Part shown: one piece after another, positions 35,875-45,017 of the stretch
Layout of the letters: the number at the start of each line of letters is the position of its first letter
How positions within the stretch are numbered: position 1 is the first letter of the stretch
Assembly: GCF_014205835.1 (NCBI RefSeq)
Contig: NZ_JACHCQ010000024.1
Span: 1 to 64,000, forward strand
Direction: 5' to 3'
Length of the DNA stretch: 64,000 nt
DNA from: Pedobacter sp. AK013
GTDB taxonomy: Bacteria; Bacteroidota; Bacteroidia; Sphingobacteriales; Sphingobacteriaceae
Translations under genes and position numbers: made by a program
Notes under the pieces: model-generated
Seen by the model: only the letters and a program-made list of their open reading frames with translations
Database searches by the model: none
What the model was told of the DNA's origin: nothing

Positions 35875-37278
35875 ATGGCTAAATTATTAATAATTGACGA
35901 TGAGCGTGCGATAAGGAGTACCTTACGCGAAATTCTAGAGTACGAAAATTACGATGTTGAAGATATCGATAACGGTATTGACGGTCTCGAAATGATCAAA
36001 AAAGGAAATTTCGATCTGGTTCTTTGCGATATCAAGATGAATAAGATGGATGGTATGGAAGTGCTCGAACAGGCACAGATCATTAAACCTGATTTACCAT
36101 TTATTATGATATCTGGTCATGGAACAGTTGAAACTGCCATTGAAGCCAGTAAAAAAGGAGCTTTTGATTTTATTTCAAAACCACCTGATTTAAACCGTTT
36201 ACTGATTACTGTACGTAATGGTTTAGACAGGGGAAATTTAGTTACCGAAACGAAGGTTTTAAAACGTAAAGCAAGTAAAACCCGTGAGATTTTAGGAGAA
36301 TCGGAAAGCATTTCTAAAATTAAGGAAACCATTGAGCGTGTTGCGCCTACCGAGGCCCGTGTATTAATAACCGGCGCAAATGGTAGTGGTAAAGAATTGG
36401 TAGCCCGTTGGTTACACGAAAAATCTAACCGAGCAGACAGCCCTTTAATTGAGGTTAACTGCGCTGCTATTCCATCAGAGCTAATTGAAAGTGAACTGTT
36501 TGGTCACGAGAAAGGCTCTTTCACCTCTGCTGTAAAACAACGTATTGGTAAATTTGAACTGGCTAACGGCGGAACCTTATTTTTGGACGAGATTGGCGAT
36601 ATGAGCCTGTCTGCCCAGGCAAAAGTTTTACGTGCTTTGCAAGAGCATAAAATTTCTCGTGTGGGTGGCGAAAAGGAAATCGAAGTAAATGTTCGCGTTT
36701 TAGCGGCAACCAATAAAGATTTATTGAAAGAAATTGAAGATGGTAACTTCCGGATGGATTTGTACCATCGATTAAATGTAATCAATATCCATGTTCCACA
36801 TTTAACAGAGCGAACTGATGATATTCCTGTTATAGCCCAGAACTTTTTAGAAAGTATCTGCAGCGATTATGGAATGCCGGTTAAGAAAATAAACGATGGC
36901 GGAATGGCTGCCCTAAAAGCTTTGCCTTGGACGGGTAATGTACGCGAGTTACACAATATGATTGAGCGTTTGATTATTTTAAGCGATAAGGTTATTACCG
37001 AAAATGATGTGCGTGCTTTTGCTAATCCAGGTGGTGGTACAAACATTGGTGCCGCAAGCAGTGCGCAGATTGCGGGTGCTGGTGGATTGAGCCTGGCCTC
37101 TTCTTTTGATTCGTTCAATAATTTTCAGGACTATAAAGATCACGCGGAACGTGAATTCATCAAGTTCAAGCTGGAAAAAAATAACTGGAATGTATCAAAA
37201 ACGGCTGACGAAATTGATATCCAAAGAAGTCACTTATATAGTAAAATTGAGAAATTTGGTCTAAAAAGAGCGGAATAA
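35875..37278 (+). CDS. NtrC-like response regulator with AAA+ and Fis-type HTH domains
   Basis: A 467-residue protein: receiver domain (phospho-acceptor Asp52 in LVLCDIKM), AAA+ sigma-54-activator domain (Walker A GANGSGKE at 167-174, FLDEIGDMSLSAQAKVLRALQE) and a C-terminal Fis-type HTH (NWNVSKTADEIDIQRSHLYSKIEKFGL). The loop that normally reads GAFTGA and contacts sigma-54 is GSFTSA here (214-219). The gene stands alone with no adjacent histidine kinase. Likely a transcriptional regulator, but whether it truly activates sigma-54 polymerase is open. Confidence 0.93.
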   Translation: MAKLLIIDDERAIRSTLREILEYENYDVEDIDNGIDGLEMIKKGNFDLVLCDIKMNKMDGMEVLEQAQIIKPDLPFIMISGHGTVETAIEASKKGAFDFISKPPDLNRLLITVRNGLDRGNLVTETKVLKRKASKTREILGESESISKIKETIERVAPTEARVLITGANGSGKELVARWLHEKSNRADSPLIEVNCAAIPSELIESELFGHEKGSFTSAVKQRIGKFELANGGTLFLDEIGDMSLSAQAKVLRALQEHKISRVGGEKEIEVNVRVLAATNKDLLKEIEDGNFRMDLYHRLNVINIHVPHLTERTDDIPVIAQNFLESICSDYGMPVKKINDGGMAALKALPWTGNVRELHNMIERLIILSDKVITENDVRAFANPGGGTNIGAASSAQIAGAGGLSLASSFDSFNNFQDYKDHAEREFIKFKLEKNNWNVSKTADEIDIQRSHLYSKIEKFGLKRAE

Positions 37279-37324
37279 GATGTAGTTGTAAGTACAACTA
37301 AGTTTAAGGAGAAAACAAAAATAT

Positions 37325-37400
37325 TGTCATCCTGAGCCTGTCGAGGGAAAAATATTTTTGTTTTCTCCTATAAAAAGTCTTCGACAAGCTCAGACTGACA
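37325..37400. repeat. Dispersed intergenic inverted repeat (family B), head-to-head
   Basis: Arms TGTCATCCTGAGCCTGTCGA (37325-37344) and TCGACAAGCTCAGACTGACA (37381-37400) pair at about 17 of 20 positions. Inside is a second stem, GGAGAAAACAAAAATATT upstream versus AATATTTTTGTTTTCTCC, at 37309-37369, so the region is doubly palindromic. It lies between convergent genes and may also serve as a terminator. Confidence 0.8.
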
Positions 37401-37478
37401 AATGAAATTAAAAAAATCTATTCTAAAGGAGCTCCTTGAGAATACTACGGTTGAAATGACGATCCTCAGAAATTAGAA

Positions 37479-39269
37479 TCAACCCATATAATCATTCTGC
37501 CTCATCAGTAATGCCCTATATTTATTAAAAATAGCCGTTTTAGAAACAAAACCTAAATACTGGTTTTGCATGGTTAACACTGGTAAAATCCATACATTAT
37601 CCTGCTCCATTTTTTCTAAAACCGTTTTCAGGTCATCATTTTCAGTAATGGTATTTGGTACAGGTTGTACCAAATAAGAAGCTTGTAAATTTTCCTTATC
37701 AGGGTGATTTAGCATCTCATTAAATAGTTCTTCTATGTAAATGATCCCCTTAAAATCGCCTAATTCGTCCGTAACCGCACAGATATTTTTATGCGATTGC
37801 ATAATCTCATTCATCTTAACCGAAATCAGATCGTTCATATTTAATTGAGGGTAAGTTTTCTCGATCAAATACTTCAGCTTCATCTGGTTCAGAACGGTAG
37901 TATCTTTATCATCATGCGATAAGAGTTCGCCTCTATCAGCCAGCGCCTTGGTATAAATAGAGTGTTTTTGGGCACTGCGATTAATGGCATAAGAAATGGC
38001 AGTGGTAATCATTAACGGCACCATTAAAATATATCCCCCCGTAATTTCGGCAATCAAAAAAATACCCGTTAAAGGAGCGTGCATAATCGAACCTAAAGCA
38101 GCTGCCATACCTGCAACAATAAAGTTAGATATGTTTAATTGCGCCAAACCAGATAGATTTACCACATAGGCAAAGATAAACCCAATTAAACCGCCCATAA
38201 TTAAACTTGGCGCAAATGTTCCACCATTACCTCCTGCACCTAAGGTAACCAAGGTGGCGATCGATTTCATAAAAATGGTGATAACAGTAAACAGTACAAC
38301 CACCGCCGAAATAGAGCTATAATCGGCAAAAATACTATTGTTGATTACGGTATTATAATCACCTTTTAATAATCCTTTTATTGTGATGTATCCTTCACCA
38401 TATAAAGTTGGAAATAGAAACACCAGGGCTCCCAACATCAACCCGCCTACAATCACTTTGGTATAAGGATGTTTTATTTTATAGAACAATCCTTTTACTG
38501 CATAATTGGCTTTTGTAAAATAAATTGAGAATAAGCCAATAAAACAAGCCAGTATTACATAGTAAAACAAAGCATTAACTTTCCAGCCCTCTGTAACCAA
38601 AAAGAAAAGCTGCTGCGTATAAAATAACCTCGCCACTACTGCCGCCGTTGCTGCCGATAATAGCAACGGAATAAATGCGGGAATGGTAAACTCTGGTAAT
38701 AAAATTTCGATAGCGAAAACAATACCCGCCACAGGACTATTAAATGCTCCTGCAATGCCAGCTGCTGCACCACAGGCCACTAACATGGTAATTTCGCGGT
38801 AAGATAAGCCCAGTAAACGGCCTAGATTTGAGCCTATTGCCGATCCACTGGTAACAATTGGAGCTTCCAAACCTGTTGATCCACCGAAACCTACTGTAAC
38901 GGCTGCCGTAATAATCTGCGAATAAATATTGTGTGCTTCTACTTTGCTCGATTTTTTTGAAATAGCATAAAGTAAAGGGGTTAAACCCGTTTCGAATTTT
39001 GTTTTGCGAATAAAGTATTTAATGTACAAAACCGTTAAGAAAATACCGATCATCGGAAATATAAAGTACAGGTAATATTTATATTTCCAGTGCCAGTCTG
39101 ATTGAAGAAATTCTTCGATATGGTGAGTTAAACTTTTTAAAACAGCTGCAGCGAGTCCTGCTAAAATCCCAACAATTACGGCAAGGATAATTAAGAAATT
39201 ACGATTTGATATTTTAGATTTTCGGTACTGGTTAATCTTATCAAGGTAATTTACAAATCTGATGTACAT
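37479..39269 (-). CDS. ClC-family chloride channel/antiporter with CBS domains
   Basis: A 596-residue protein. The membrane part (about residues 25-430) has the ClC signatures GGSTGLEAPIVTSGSAIGSNLG (with the gating-type Glu) and LGAGGNGGTFAPSLIMGGLIG. The C-terminal 140 residues contain two CBS-type modules (VKMNEIMQSHKNICAVTDELGDFKGIIYIEEL and TITENDDLKTVLEKMEQDNVWILPVLTMQNQYLGFVSK), which usually bind adenine nucleotides and regulate gating. Whether it is a channel or a Cl-/H+ exchanger is not determined. It is a single gene. Confidence 0.93.
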   Translation of the reverse strand: MYIRFVNYLDKINQYRKSKISNRNFLIILAVIVGILAGLAAAVLKSLTHHIEEFLQSDWHWKYKYYLYFIFPMIGIFLTVLYIKYFIRKTKFETGLTPLLYAISKKSSKVEAHNIYSQIITAAVTVGFGGSTGLEAPIVTSGSAIGSNLGRLLGLSYREITMLVACGAAAGIAGAFNSPVAGIVFAIEILLPEFTIPAFIPLLLSAATAAVVARLFYTQQLFFLVTEGWKVNALFYYVILACFIGLFSIYFTKANYAVKGLFYKIKHPYTKVIVGGLMLGALVFLFPTLYGEGYITIKGLLKGDYNTVINNSIFADYSSISAVVVLFTVITIFMKSIATLVTLGAGGNGGTFAPSLIMGGLIGFIFAYVVNLSGLAQLNISNFIVAGMAAALGSIMHAPLTGIFLIAEITGGYILMVPLMITTAISYAINRSAQKHSIYTKALADRGELLSHDDKDTTVLNQMKLKYLIEKTYPQLNMNDLISVKMNEIMQSHKNICAVTDELGDFKGIIYIEELFNEMLNHPDKENLQASYLVQPVPNTITENDDLKTVLEKMEQDNVWILPVLTMQNQYLGFVSKTAIFNKYRALLMRQNDYMG

Positions 39270-39344
39270 TCTATTGCTTTTTAATAGAGGGCGAATAGCC
39301 CAAAAGTAACAAAAACAACGAAACGAGCCAATTAAAGAGTCGTT

Positions 39345-40067
39345 TTATGCATCAAATTTATCTAATAACTTAATTAAGGTTGCAAAATCTTTTGGATAAG
39401 GTGCATCGATCACAATATCCTTATCATCTAATCCTTTAAAAACCAAATGTCTGGCATGTAATGCGAAACGTTTCATAATAGGTTGCTCCTCCTCACCCTT
39501 GGCTAATTTATAACCTCTCTTAATTGACGAAAGAAAAACAGGTTTCCCTTTGTACATATCATCACCAACAATGGCCGCTCTTTGTGTAGCCAGGTGAATG
39601 CGGATCTGGTGCATGCGGCCAGTTATTGGCTTGCACTCAACCAGTGTATAATGTTTGTAGTATTTTAACGAATCGAAAATGGTTTCTGCTCTTTTACCTT
39701 CTGCCCTATCAATGGTTACATTTTTATTGCCATCGTTCAAGATCGGAAGGTCAACCGTTAACTGGTCGAAAATGACGTGCCCATCTACTACCGCATGATA
39801 GGTTTTATTCACCTTTCTTCTTTCAAACTGCATGGAGGCATGGCGATAACCTTCAGGGTTTTTGGCAATAATTAAAGCACCAGAAGTTTCTTTATCCAAA
39901 CGGTGACAAACCTGTGCATCATCGCTATACTGTTTGGCCAAGCGTAACACATTGGTTTCTCCAGATCCACCACGTTCATCAAGCGAGGCTAAAAATGGAG
40001 GTTTATTGATTACAATAAAATCGTTGTCTTCGAAAAGAATAAGGTCTTTAAAATTTGGAAACTTCAA
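39345..40067 (-). CDS. RluA-family RNA pseudouridine synthase
   Basis: A 240-residue enzyme with catalytic Asp58 in CHRLDKETSGALIIAKN and the C-terminal substrate-binding block LVECKPITGRMHQIRIHLATQRAAIVGDDMYKG. The N-terminus begins directly at the catalytic domain (FEDNDFIVINKPP), without an S4 RNA-binding domain. The target RNA cannot be assigned from sequence. It is the second member of this family in the window; the other is at 21380-22063. Both are single-domain forms. Confidence 0.9.
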   Translation of the reverse strand: MKFPNFKDLILFEDNDFIVINKPPFLASLDERGGSGETNVLRLAKQYSDDAQVCHRLDKETSGALIIAKNPEGYRHASMQFERRKVNKTYHAVVDGHVIFDQLTVDLPILNDGNKNVTIDRAEGKRAETIFDSLKYYKHYTLVECKPITGRMHQIRIHLATQRAAIVGDDMYKGKPVFLSSIKRGYKLAKGEEEQPIMKRFALHARHLVFKGLDDKDIVIDAPYPKDFATLIKLLDKFDA

Positions 40068-40120
40068 ACTGTGCTATATTAATGAGGCACAAAAATACGA
40101 TTTTATTTTTTTAAGGCAGG

Positions 40121-40228
40121 CGTCACCCTGAATTTATTTCAGGACCACATTCTGGAAAGATGCTGAAATGAATTCAGCATGACGAATTCTTTACGCGTAT
40201 CGTCCTCCTGAACTTGTTTCAGGATCTA
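40121..40228. repeat. Dispersed intergenic palindromes (family A), one full and one partial copy
   Basis: GTCACCCTGAATTTATTTCA with its partner TGCTGAAATGAATTCAGCAT forms one copy at 40121-40184. A second half copy, GTCCTCCTGAACTTGTTTCA, follows at 40202-40228. Matches the elements at 18954 and 31478. Confidence 0.75.
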
Positions 40229-40245
40229 ATTGAAGATTTTAAGTC

Positions 40246-40280
40246 CAAAAAAGCCGCTCCGATGTTGATCAGAGCGGCTT
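40246..40280 (-). terminator. Rho-independent terminator after the response-regulator gene
   Basis: On the minus strand AAGCCGCTC and GAGCGGCTT pair around an 11-13 nt loop and are followed by six T residues, about 28 bp past the stop of the response regulator. Confidence 0.88.
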
Positions 40281-40307
40281 AATAACTTTAGCTTTTATAA
40301 TTATTAC

Positions 40308-40997
40308 TTAAGAAAGCTCAAACTTATAACCTACCCCTTTTACGGTTGATACATAAGTTTCGCCTAATTTTTCTCTTAGTTTACGAATGTGAACATCAAT
40401 AGTTCTGTTTGTTACCACTACCGAATCTTCCCAGATGTTTTTAAGGATCGATTCGCGGGTATAAACTTTTCCCGGTTTTGATGCCAATAAATATAAAAGC
40501 TCAAATTCTTTTTTGGCCAATACTACCTTGCTACCGCCTTGAAAAACTAAATAAGCTTCTCGGTCAATTACTAAATCGCCGATTTCCAATTTGTTTTCAG
40601 ATACTTCTTCTGTTCCTGTATTCCGCCTTAAAATTGCATTAATGCGGCTAACTAAAGCACGTGGTTTAATTGGTTTTGCGATATAATCATCAGCACCCAC
40701 ATTAAAACCTGCTATTTCTGAATACTCTTCACTTCTGGCAGTTAAGAAAACCATAAATGTATTCTTAAATTCGGGTATTGCCCGCATTAAACGGCAAGCC
40801 TCAATTCCATCCATTTTAGGCATCATAATATCCAGAATAATCAGATCTGGATGTACCTTTTTCGCAACAGTAATTCCTTCTTGGCCATTGGTAGCTGTGA
40901 AAACCTGATAACCCTCTTTTTTAAGGTTATATTCAATAAGTTCCAGAATATCTGGTTCATCATCAACAATTAATATTTTCTGACCTGCGTTGTTCAT
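40308..40997 (-). CDS. OmpR/PhoB-family response regulator
   Basis: A 229-residue regulator: receiver domain with phospho-acceptor Asp56 in LIILDIMMPKMDG and Lys in DDYIAKPIKP, then a winged-helix output domain (VVLAKKEFELLYLLASKPGKVYTRESILKNIWEDSVVVTNRTIDVHIRKLREKLG). It resembles PhoB-type regulators of Bacteroidota such as RprY. No histidine kinase is adjacent, so the signal is unknown. I start at 40997 (MNNAGQKILIVDD); the upstream Met at 41036 adds a basic leader not seen in the family. Confidence 0.93.
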   Translation of the reverse strand: MNNAGQKILIVDDEPDILELIEYNLKKEGYQVFTATNGQEGITVAKKVHPDLIILDIMMPKMDGIEACRLMRAIPEFKNTFMVFLTARSEEYSEIAGFNVGADDYIAKPIKPRALVSRINAILRRNTGTEEVSENKLEIGDLVIDREAYLVFQGGSKVVLAKKEFELLYLLASKPGKVYTRESILKNIWEDSVVVTNRTIDVHIRKLREKLGETYVSTVKGVGYKFELS

Positions 40998-41100
40998 AGT
41001 TAAATATTTGTTACGAAAGTAGTGCCTATGATGCAATATTTAGTTAAGCCTAAGTTAAGAAATTGTTAATTACTTAAATTAGTTTAACATGGAATTTCTT

Positions 41101-42213
41101 TTAACGTAACGTTTTGGCTAAAAATGCCTCCAGTTGGTCGCCACGCAAGTTTTTAGCCACAATTTTTCCAGAAGGATCAACCAGGTAGGAAGTTGGAATA
41201 GCTTGCACCTGGTAATTTTTTACTGTTACACCGTTAAAATCTTTCAATTCCGAAACGTGTGTCCAGGTTAATCCGTCAGCTTTTACTGCACCTAACCATG
41301 CGGCCTTATCGGTATCCAGCGATATACCAATAATATCAAAGTTCTTATTTTTATATTTATTATACACCTTAACTACGTTCGGATTCTCCTGGCGGCAAGG
41401 CTGGCACCATGATGCCCAAAAATCGATTAGTACGTATTTTCCCTTATAGTCTGATAAGCTCACTGGTTTGTCATCCGCTGTATTAATGGTAAATGCTGGA
41501 GCAACCTGTCCTACCTGAACCGCTTTTAAAAGTGCCATCTGTTTTACAAAAGCATCAACAGTGGCATTGCCTTTAATTTCTTCTTTAACTTCATCTGCAA
41601 ATTGTACCAGTTCTGCTTCAAATTCCTGTGGACTTAAAGTATTCATAGCATAGAAACTGGCAAGCGTACCTTTGTTGTCTTTAGCAAATTTTATAATCTG
41701 CATATTCAATTGATTGATGTACGATTCGTATTGGGGTTTCATTGATTCTAGTACAGCCGCCCTGTTTTGAGGTTGTGTTGCTACTTTTGCTTCGAAATCG
41801 GCCTGTAGCTTCTCTACCTGTTTGGCAAAATTATTTCTAATCGCATTTAGTTCTGATAATTTTTCTACTTCATTTGCCCCTGAAATCTTATAAGCCATTG
41901 TTTTGTCGGCCAAATCAGCTTCCAATTTAATATCGTCGCCATTTTTTGCAATTAACATAAACTCATGGTTACCTACCGATACCCTAAAGAAATCAACTGA
42001 TGGGGTTTTACGGATAAATTTAAATTCACCTTTTTCTGATAAATTAGTTGAATCGATTGCAACCATATTGCTATTTTGCATCCCATATAAAAATACTTTC
42101 TTCTCCGTACCCGGGTTTTGGAATGTTCCATCAATCGTAAAGCTATCTTTGGGTTTACATGCAGTGAAAGCAATCGCGATCAGCATGATCAGGCTCAATT
42201 GTTTTAGTCTCAT
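41101..42213 (-). CDS. DUF4369-TlpA thiol-disulfide oxidoreductase lipoprotein
   Basis: A 370-residue protein with lipoprotein signal ending FTAC (Cys19). An N-terminal DUF4369-like beta domain (FTIDGTFQNPGTEKKVFLYG) is followed by a helical linker. The C-terminal TlpA/AhpC-TSA thioredoxin domain has WASWCQPCRQ (Cys270, Cys273) and QAIPTSYLVDPSGKIV. It is an envelope redox enzyme of a type very common in Bacteroidota, likely reducing disulfides in exported proteins. Its start codon overlaps the gatB stop by one base (TAATG), an unlikely functional pair but translationally coupled. Confidence 0.92.
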   Translation of the reverse strand: MRLKQLSLIMLIAIAFTACKPKDSFTIDGTFQNPGTEKKVFLYGMQNSNMVAIDSTNLSEKGEFKFIRKTPSVDFFRVSVGNHEFMLIAKNGDDIKLEADLADKTMAYKISGANEVEKLSELNAIRNNFAKQVEKLQADFEAKVATQPQNRAAVLESMKPQYESYINQLNMQIIKFAKDNKGTLASFYAMNTLSPQEFEAELVQFADEVKEEIKGNATVDAFVKQMALLKAVQVGQVAPAFTINTADDKPVSLSDYKGKYVLIDFWASWCQPCRQENPNVVKVYNKYKNKNFDIIGISLDTDKAAWLGAVKADGLTWTHVSELKDFNGVTVKNYQVQAIPTSYLVDPSGKIVAKNLRGDQLEAFLAKTLR

Positions 42214-43676
42214 TATTTTAGTTTTTCAAGTATTAATTCGTTTAATTTTTTAGCATCAGCTTTTCCTTTGGCTAGTTTCATTACATCGCCAACAAACAAA
42301 CCTAAAACGCCCTTTTTGCCTTTCTTGTACGCTTCTACCTGTTGTGGGTATTTATTTAACACTTCATCAATAAAACTACTTAATTCATCTCCGTTTTCAG
42401 AGATTAGTAAGTTTAATGATAGTGCCAAATCGGCAACTTTTGCATTTTCTTCCAACTCAATCGCTGGTAATAGTTGTTGAATCGCAATTTGCTGTGTAAT
42501 TTTTTTATCATCAACCAGATTAATAGCCTCTGCCAGTTGTGTTGGATTTACTTTGAAATCGGAGATCGTAATCCCTTTTTCATTTAAAACAGCTCTAATC
42601 GGACCAATTAACCAATTTATTAAGCTTTTTTTGTTGTGAACAGCTAATTGAGCCTGGTTAAAGTAATTTAACAGGTCTAAATCTTCAGCAAAAAGTGCTG
42701 CATCAGCTTTACTGATCCCATAGTCAGCAATCATTTGCTGAGAAATTTCATTTGGTAAAGCCGGCATTAAAGACTTAATCTCTGCTAACCAATCATCAGA
42801 AATATAAATGGGTTGAAGGTCCGGATCTGAAAAATAACGGTAATCATTCGCTTCTTCTTTAGTACGCATTGGGGAAGTAGTACCTTTCTCAGAATCAAAG
42901 TTTAAGGTGCTCTGGATAATTCTTCCTCCGTTGCTAATCACTTCTACCTGGCGGCCAAATTCGAAATCCATTGCTCTACGTACGTTACGCATAGAGTTTA
43001 GGTTTTTTACTTCGCAGCGTGTTCCAAATTCGGTAGTACCCTGTGGCCGTATAGAAATATTAGCATCACATCGCAAACTGCCTTCTTCCATGTTTCCGTC
43101 GCTTACATTCAAATGCCTTACCAGTTTCCTGATTTCGCTTAGTAAAACAGAAGCTTCTTCCGAACTGCGGATATCCGGTTCGGTCACAATCTCAATTAAC
43201 GGCACCCCCGCACGGTTTAAATCAACCAACGAATAGTTATCGTCCTGATCATGAATACTTTTTCCAGCGTCTTCTTCCAGGTGAATGCGATTAATTCCGA
43301 TTTTCTTTGTAGTACCATCAGCCAATTGAAGTTCCAAAAAACCATTTACACAGATTGGTTGGTTATCTTGCGTAATCTGGTACCCTTTCGGCAGGTCAGC
43401 GTAAAAATAGTTTTTCCGGTCGAAATGATTGGTCTGGTTAATGGTACAGTTTAAAGCTAAACCTATACGGATAGCTTTTGCTACTACTTCTTTATTTAAC
43501 TTGGGTAAAGCTCCAGGCAATGCCAGTGAAACCGTAGATATGTTTTGATTGGGTAAAGCCCCGAAAGATGCACTATCAGCAGAAAATATTTTAGTATGGG
43601 TATTTAACTGAACGTGGATTTCTAATCCAGAAACGAGTTCGAAAGCAGTTTGGGGGCTTGTTTCTTGTAAAGGCAT
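42213..43676 (-). CDS. gatB: Asp-tRNA(Asn)/Glu-tRNA(Gln) amidotransferase subunit B
   Basis: A 487-residue subunit of GatCAB, which converts Glu-tRNA(Gln) and Asp-tRNA(Asn) to the amidated forms. GLEIHVQLNTHTKIFSADS at the start, DLPKGYQITQDNQPICVNG, HLEEDAGKSIHD, LIEIVTEPDIRSSEEA, GSLRCDANIS and TRTKEEANDYRYFSDPDL-like sequence (RTKEEANDYRYFSDPDL) are all standard. The YqeY-like tail domain (KKGKKGVLGLFVGDVMK) ends the protein. The gatA and gatC genes are not in this window, so the subunits are unlinked here. Confidence 0.97.
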   Translation of the reverse strand: MPLQETSPQTAFELVSGLEIHVQLNTHTKIFSADSASFGALPNQNISTVSLALPGALPKLNKEVVAKAIRIGLALNCTINQTNHFDRKNYFYADLPKGYQITQDNQPICVNGFLELQLADGTTKKIGINRIHLEEDAGKSIHDQDDNYSLVDLNRAGVPLIEIVTEPDIRSSEEASVLLSEIRKLVRHLNVSDGNMEEGSLRCDANISIRPQGTTEFGTRCEVKNLNSMRNVRRAMDFEFGRQVEVISNGGRIIQSTLNFDSEKGTTSPMRTKEEANDYRYFSDPDLQPIYISDDWLAEIKSLMPALPNEISQQMIADYGISKADAALFAEDLDLLNYFNQAQLAVHNKKSLINWLIGPIRAVLNEKGITISDFKVNPTQLAEAINLVDDKKITQQIAIQQLLPAIELEENAKVADLALSLNLLISENGDELSSFIDEVLNKYPQQVEAYKKGKKGVLGLFVGDVMKLAKGKADAKKLNELILEKLK

Positions 43677-43788
43677 TTAAAGCTTCGTGTTATTATAAGT
43701 TTTATTAACCATAGCTTGTACTGTTCAATACAGATTTAATCTATGGTTAATATTAATGTGTCAAATATAGTTATTATTTAGTCTTTCC

Positions 43789-44994
43789 TTAAAAAAGGCT
43801 CGATGGAGAAATTTTTAGAAACTCCTGCCAAGGCAGCCCTCCTGCTCCTACTAAAAGTATTTTATCAGGATTATACATTTTGCTAAAAGCATCCATTCCC
43901 GAAGTACCTGTCACCTGGCCTGTACTTTTAACTTCTATGCCAATTATTTTACCTCGTTTCTCTAAAATAAAATCCACTTCATCATTTCTGTGTCTCCAAT
44001 AAAACACCTTATAACCTTCTACAAATGAGAAATTTAATAAATGCGCGCCTATTGATGATTCTACAATTCTCCCCCATTCTGCTGGTTGTTTTTTTATCTC
44101 TTCAAAGAATTCATTTCTTTGGGCACTTACCAAAGCATTATTATGTACCTGGAATTTTGGACTGGATGAACGTTTACGGATCATATCGGCTGCAAATTTT
44201 TCAATCCCACCCAATAAACCCGCCGTATCTAATAACTGTAAATAATGAGACAATGTTGTGGTATTACCTGCATCAGAGAGCTGACCTAATATTTTAGTGA
44301 AAGACAATATCTGACTGGAATATAGACAACCCAATTCAAACAAGCGTTTCATTAAAGCAGGTTTATCTACACGGGTGAGCATTAAAATATCTTTCGAAAT
44401 ACTGGTTTCTATCAAAGCATTTGAGACATAATTTTTCCACCGCTCTTCGTCGTTGATGAGGTTTGCGGCGCCTGGATAGCCACCAAACCACACGTATTGT
44501 TCGGCAGTAAAACCAAAAGCACTTTCCATTTCAGAAAAGCTCCAATGTCCTAAATAGGTTAATTCGAACCTCCCTGCTAATGATTCTGTTAATCCTTGTT
44601 GAATTAGCAATCTAGAAGACCCCAATAAAATTACTTTTAAGTTTACCCCATTTCGCATGTCTTCATCCCACAAGCGCTTCACAATTTCGCTCCAATTATC
44701 AATTTTCTGAATTTCATCAATCACAAGAAGATATTCATCAACACCAGGTTCCTTTAACAGTTCTCTGGTATTAAACCATATCAGCTCTATCCAGGTCCTA
44801 TCTGAAGCAGCAACTGCATCTGCAGATTCGAATATATAAGGTGTATTAATTTCCTTGACCAATTGGCTGATCAATGTTGTTTTACCTATTTGCCTAGGCC
44901 CCACAAGGACTTGAATAAACCTTTTTGGCTCATTCATAACCTTTGTAAGCTTCTGTAAATAAGATCTTTGAAACATATTTAACAATTTACTCAT
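43789..44994 (-). CDS. AAA_14/DUF4143 family ATPase
   Basis: A 401-residue P-loop ATPase: Walker A VGPRQIGKTT (Lys38), Walker B YLLVIDEIQKI, and VILLGSSRLLIQQGLTESLAGRFE in the AAA_14 core. A C-terminal DUF4143 domain follows, ending with a restriction-endonuclease-like segment FYWRHRNDEVDFILEKRGKIIGIEVKST (the D-ExK-like pattern). The family is large, patchily distributed and often suspected to be mobile or defence-related, but its function is unknown. Two starts are possible, 44994 (MSKLLN) and 44976 (MFQRSYLQ); the first lies inside a palindrome. Confidence 0.88.
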   Translation of the reverse strand: MSKLLNMFQRSYLQKLTKVMNEPKRFIQVLVGPRQIGKTTLISQLVKEINTPYIFESADAVAASDRTWIELIWFNTRELLKEPGVDEYLLVIDEIQKIDNWSEIVKRLWDEDMRNGVNLKVILLGSSRLLIQQGLTESLAGRFELTYLGHWSFSEMESAFGFTAEQYVWFGGYPGAANLINDEERWKNYVSNALIETSISKDILMLTRVDKPALMKRLFELGCLYSSQILSFTKILGQLSDAGNTTTLSHYLQLLDTAGLLGGIEKFAADMIRKRSSSPKFQVHNNALVSAQRNEFFEEIKKQPAEWGRIVESSIGAHLLNFSFVEGYKVFYWRHRNDEVDFILEKRGKIIGIEVKSTGQVTGTSGMDAFSKMYNPDKILLVGAGGLPWQEFLKISPSSLF

Positions 44995-45017
44995 TATATT
45001 GAGTAAAATTACTCAAT
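44987..45017. promoter_or_regulatory. Palindromic operator-like repeat at the DUF4143 start (copy 1)
   Basis: TTACTCA, a 6-bp spacer and TGAGTAA are followed directly by AATTACTCA, giving three alternating half-sites in 31 bp; GAGTAAAATTACTC at 45001-45014 is itself a palindrome with an imperfect centre. A near-identical 31-bp copy lies at 45152-45182. This copy covers the start codon at 44994 and overlaps a candidate -7 box (TAATTTTA, minus strand, 45004-45011) that has TTTG at 45031-45034, 19 bp upstream. Confidence 0.6.
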
